A stretch of DNA of 7,523 nucleotides. Origin: an uncultured Collinsella sp. (GTDB lineage: Bacteria > Actinomycetota > Coriobacteriia > Coriobacteriales > Coriobacteriaceae). The stretch is taken from contig URYT01000091.1 in the NCBI GenBank assembly GCA_900552185.1, positions 1 to 7,523 on the forward strand, read 5' to 3'. The notes beneath the pieces were generated by a model. The model had not been told where the DNA came from and ran no database searches. It saw only the letters and a list, made by a program, of their open reading frames with translations. The translations under genes and the position numbers were made by a program. Shown here piece by piece: positions 5,995 to 7,523 of the stretch; position 1 is the stretch's first letter; the number at the start of each line of letters is the position of its first letter.

Positions 5995-7134
5995 ATGGAA
6001 CTCGACAAACAACAGATCAAGCGACTACGCGAACGCCATCACCGGCGCCACGGCATCCGCCCTGCTCATAGTGAGGCTGCCGAGCAGGCTGGTCGCTTTT
6101 TAAAGCGCGCGTTCAACATTCGCGAGGGACGCGCGCCCTATCACGTGATCCGCAAGCGTTTTGTAAACGGGGCGCGTCTGACTGGCTCCCACCTATGCAT
6201 CCTCATCATCGCCATGCTGATCGCGAGCATCGGCCTCGATATCGATTCGGACATCGCCATCGTCGGAGCCATGCTCATCTGTCCCATCATGGGATCCGTC
6301 CTCGCCATCGCCTACGGCATGGCGACGGTCGATCGGGCGCTCATCCGCGACGCGGTGGGCGGGCTTGCCCTGCAAATGGCCTTCTGCCTCGTCACCTCAA
6401 CGCTCTACTCCCACTTCTCCCCCGTCGCCGACATGACCCAAGCGCTGACCGACAATTCCAATCCCACCGCATGGGACCTGCTGCTCGCGCTCGTGGGCGG
6501 CTTCGCCGGCGGGCTGGGCAATTCACGCGACCAGGAACCGGCCACCCTCATCTCCGGCGTGGCGGTGGCAACCTCGCTCATGCCGCCACTATGCGCCGCG
6601 GGCTTTGGCCTGGCAGCCGTCGACGGCGGGCTTTTCCTCTCCGCGCTGTACGAATTCGGCATCAACGTCGTATTCATCGCGCTCTCCGCACAGGTCGTGC
6701 TGCTGCTTCTGCGCGTGCCGCTCAAGCGGGACCTCAACGACGACGGCGTGATCACCGCGGCCGAGGAGGAGAGCATACAGGCGCTCTCCCATTCACTGCG
6801 CTGGCGCATCTTGCTCGGCACGGGGCTGTTCGCCATCCCCTGCCTGTTGCTCACCGCCAATCTGATTCGCGAAGCGGACGCCCCGGCACCGGCGGCGTTC
6901 GGCGCAACCGAAACAGCACAAGAACTTGCCGTTGTCTGCCCCGGTTTTGAGGAGTACACCGTGGGCAACGAGACTGCCGTCGAAGCGGGTGACACGCAGG
7001 GGCGCGCGGAGCTTGTGGCGCACGTCTCGACGAATGTCGCCCTCGACGAGGAGGCTCGCAAGGTCGCCGAGGATCTCATCCGCATCGACGTCCCCGAGAT
7101 CGACCGTGTCGAGTTTTCAGTCGCAGCCTCTTAG
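5995..7134 (+). CDS. DUF389 family integral membrane protein
   Basis: The 379-residue protein has a basic cytosolic N-terminus (1-65), then about seven membrane segments (roughly 66-82, 87-108, 120-140, 160-176, 183-205, 212-240, 271-291), and a hydrophilic C-terminal domain (292-379). The DUF389 hallmark GAMLICPIMGSVLAI (91-105) matches the family's GAMLISPLMGP-type motif, and SGVAVATSLMPPLCAAG (187-203) is the second conserved core. DUF389 proteins are of unknown function; a transport or sensing role is often supposed. The loop between segments six and seven contains DLNDDGVITAAE (246-257), which fits the EF-hand calcium-loop pattern. The ATG at 5995 is chosen because the protein from there is collinear with the family and GAGGTGG precedes it closely. 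An in-frame TTG at 5848 would add 49 residues of non-family sequence through the intergenic region. No clear partner gene is adjacent. Confidence 0.88.
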   Translation: MELDKQQIKRLRERHHRRHGIRPAHSEAAEQAGRFLKRAFNIREGRAPYHVIRKRFVNGARLTGSHLCILIIAMLIASIGLDIDSDIAIVGAMLICPIMGSVLAIAYGMATVDRALIRDAVGGLALQMAFCLVTSTLYSHFSPVADMTQALTDNSNPTAWDLLLALVGGFAGGLGNSRDQEPATLISGVAVATSLMPPLCAAGFGLAAVDGGLFLSALYEFGINVVFIALSAQVVLLLLRVPLKRDLNDDGVITAAEEESIQALSHSLRWRILLGTGLFAIPCLLLTANLIREADAPAPAAFGATETAQELAVVCPGFEEYTVGNETAVEAGDTQGRAELVAHVSTNVALDEEARKVAEDLIRIDVPEIDRVEFSVAAS

Positions 7135-7159
7135 CGTACAATGACCCCTGATACATAAA

Positions 7160-7248
7160 CGCCCCCTTCTCCGGATGGGGGCGGCGCTGAGGCGCTCACG
7201 TGCCGGCACCGTAGGACTTTGAAGGTGGCCGGTGGGTGGGCGCCTTTT
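7160..7248 (+). promoter_or_regulatory. Structured intergenic RNA: two hairpins and a short T run
   Basis: Hairpin 1 pairs CGCCCCC (7160-7166) with GGGGGCG (7177-7183). Hairpin 2 pairs GGCGCTCAC (7191-7199) with GTGGGCGCC (7236-7244), including one G-T pair. Inside it, CCGGCACC (7203-7210) pairs with GGTGGCCGG (7224-7232) around one bulged G, leaving a 13-base loop. TTTT follows at 7245-7248. The second structure could be the intrinsic terminator of the DUF389 gene or a regulatory leader of the downstream gene. It matches no riboswitch class or T-box that I can recognise. Confidence 0.55.
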
Positions 7249-7254
7249 CGCAAA

Positions 7255-7284
7255 CGGGCAATTGCACGCAATTTCCCGGGCAAT
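7255..7284 (+). repeat. Three phased GCAAT repeats ahead of the B3/4-domain gene
   Basis: GCAAT occurs at 7258-7262, 7268-7272 and 7280-7284. The first and third copies sit in an identical CGGGCAAT octamer (7255-7262 and 7277-7284) exactly 22 bp apart, about two helical turns. The pattern ends ten bases before the ribosome binding site of the next gene, which suits a protein-binding site, but it is short and could be chance. Confidence 0.45.
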
Positions 7285-7307
7285 CGCCAATTCAAAGGAG
7301 GAAACAC

Positions 7308-7523
7308 ATGAAGAAGTTCGTGACCGAGGATTCGTTTTGGCAGCTCTTCCCGGGCGCATCGCTCGGCGTTATCGTCGCGCGCGGCATGAAGCCGGCGAAC
7401 GAGATATCACCCGAAGACGCGCAGGCGATCGAGCAGCTTCTCATCCGCGCCAATGCACTCGCCGAGAAGCACTTGGAATCGCCCACCCTCTCCGAGAACG
7501 CGCCCGTTCGCGCTTGGCGCCAG
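7308..7523 (+). CDS. Solo B3/4-domain protein (PheRS beta-like), N-terminal part, cut by window end
   Basis: An ATG at 7308 follows a strong ribosome binding site (AAAGGAGG, 7294-7301, six-base spacing). It opens a frame of 72 codons that runs off the window. The protein starts MKKFVTEDSFWQLFPGASLG, continues VIVARGM, and later has IEQLLIRANALAEKH and SENAPVRAWRQ. The order FxxEDSFWxLFP-xxxxGVxVxxG, an amphipathic helix, then SENxxVRxWR matches free-standing B3/4-domain proteins (COG3382), which resemble the editing domain of phenylalanyl-tRNA synthetase beta. Family members are usually about 220-240 residues and are thought to act on tRNA or aminoacyl-tRNA, but the role is not firmly established. 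The start is reliable. The C-terminal part is not available for checking. Confidence 0.75.
   Translation, partial: MKKFVTEDSFWQLFPGASLGVIVARGMKPANEISPEDAQAIEQLLIRANALAEKHLESPTLSENAPVRAWRQ

Noticed and set aside
5597..6020. Minus-strand small frames between the surface-protein and DUF389 genes
   Set aside because: No ribosome binding site, no recognisable motif, and they overlap the real signal-peptide frame or the DUF389 start.
7191..7248. T-box leader upstream of the PheT-like B3/4 gene
   Set aside because: The loop and GGTGG-like bases are suggestive, but the conserved T-box antiterminator sequence (GGGTGGNACCGCG-type) and a Stem I specifier structure are not present.

Overview
The window is GC-rich, gene-dense bacterial chromosome. 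It carries a Gram-positive sortase-anchored, Ala-rich coiled-coil surface protein next to ordinary housekeeping and transport genes. Codon use and gene types suggest a gut Actinomycetota of the class Coriobacteriia, most likely Collinsella or a close relative. That assignment is inference from style, not from a marker gene. No rRNA, tRNA, insertion sequence or CRISPR array is visible.

Left part (1-2110): the 5' end of a type III pantothenate kinase gene (coaX) runs leftward off the window. Across a divergent intergenic region with a small dyad, an OPT-family (oligopeptide transporter-like) membrane protein is read rightward (326-2029). It ends at an 18-bp perfect palindrome and then a strong intrinsic terminator.

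Middle (2117-5687, minus strand): one very large surface-protein gene converges on the OPT gene, with its own intrinsic terminator. Reconstructed, it encodes about 1151 residues: signal peptide, long coiled-coil arm, CAP/SCP domain, second coiled-coil arm of similar length, and an LVQTG sortase signal. In this sequence the gene is broken by one base at a run of ten G (coding strand) directly after the signal peptide. Nine G would restore the whole frame. This looks like a phase-variable ON/OFF switch caught in the OFF state, although a homopolymer sequencing error must be excluded.

Right part (5688-7523): a 307-bp AT-richer divergent intergenic region with palindromes separates the surface gene from a rightward DUF389 membrane protein (5995-7134). 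That protein carries an EF-hand-like acidic loop. A structured intergenic stretch with two hairpins and three phased GCAAT repeats then leads into the 5' part of a solo B3/4-domain protein (PheT-like), which runs off the window.

The genes do not form one pathway. The notable unit is the surface protein with its poly-G switch: a cell-wall-anchored stalk presenting a CAP domain, probably for contact with host or other cells, whose export would be turned on and off by slippage in a simple repeat.
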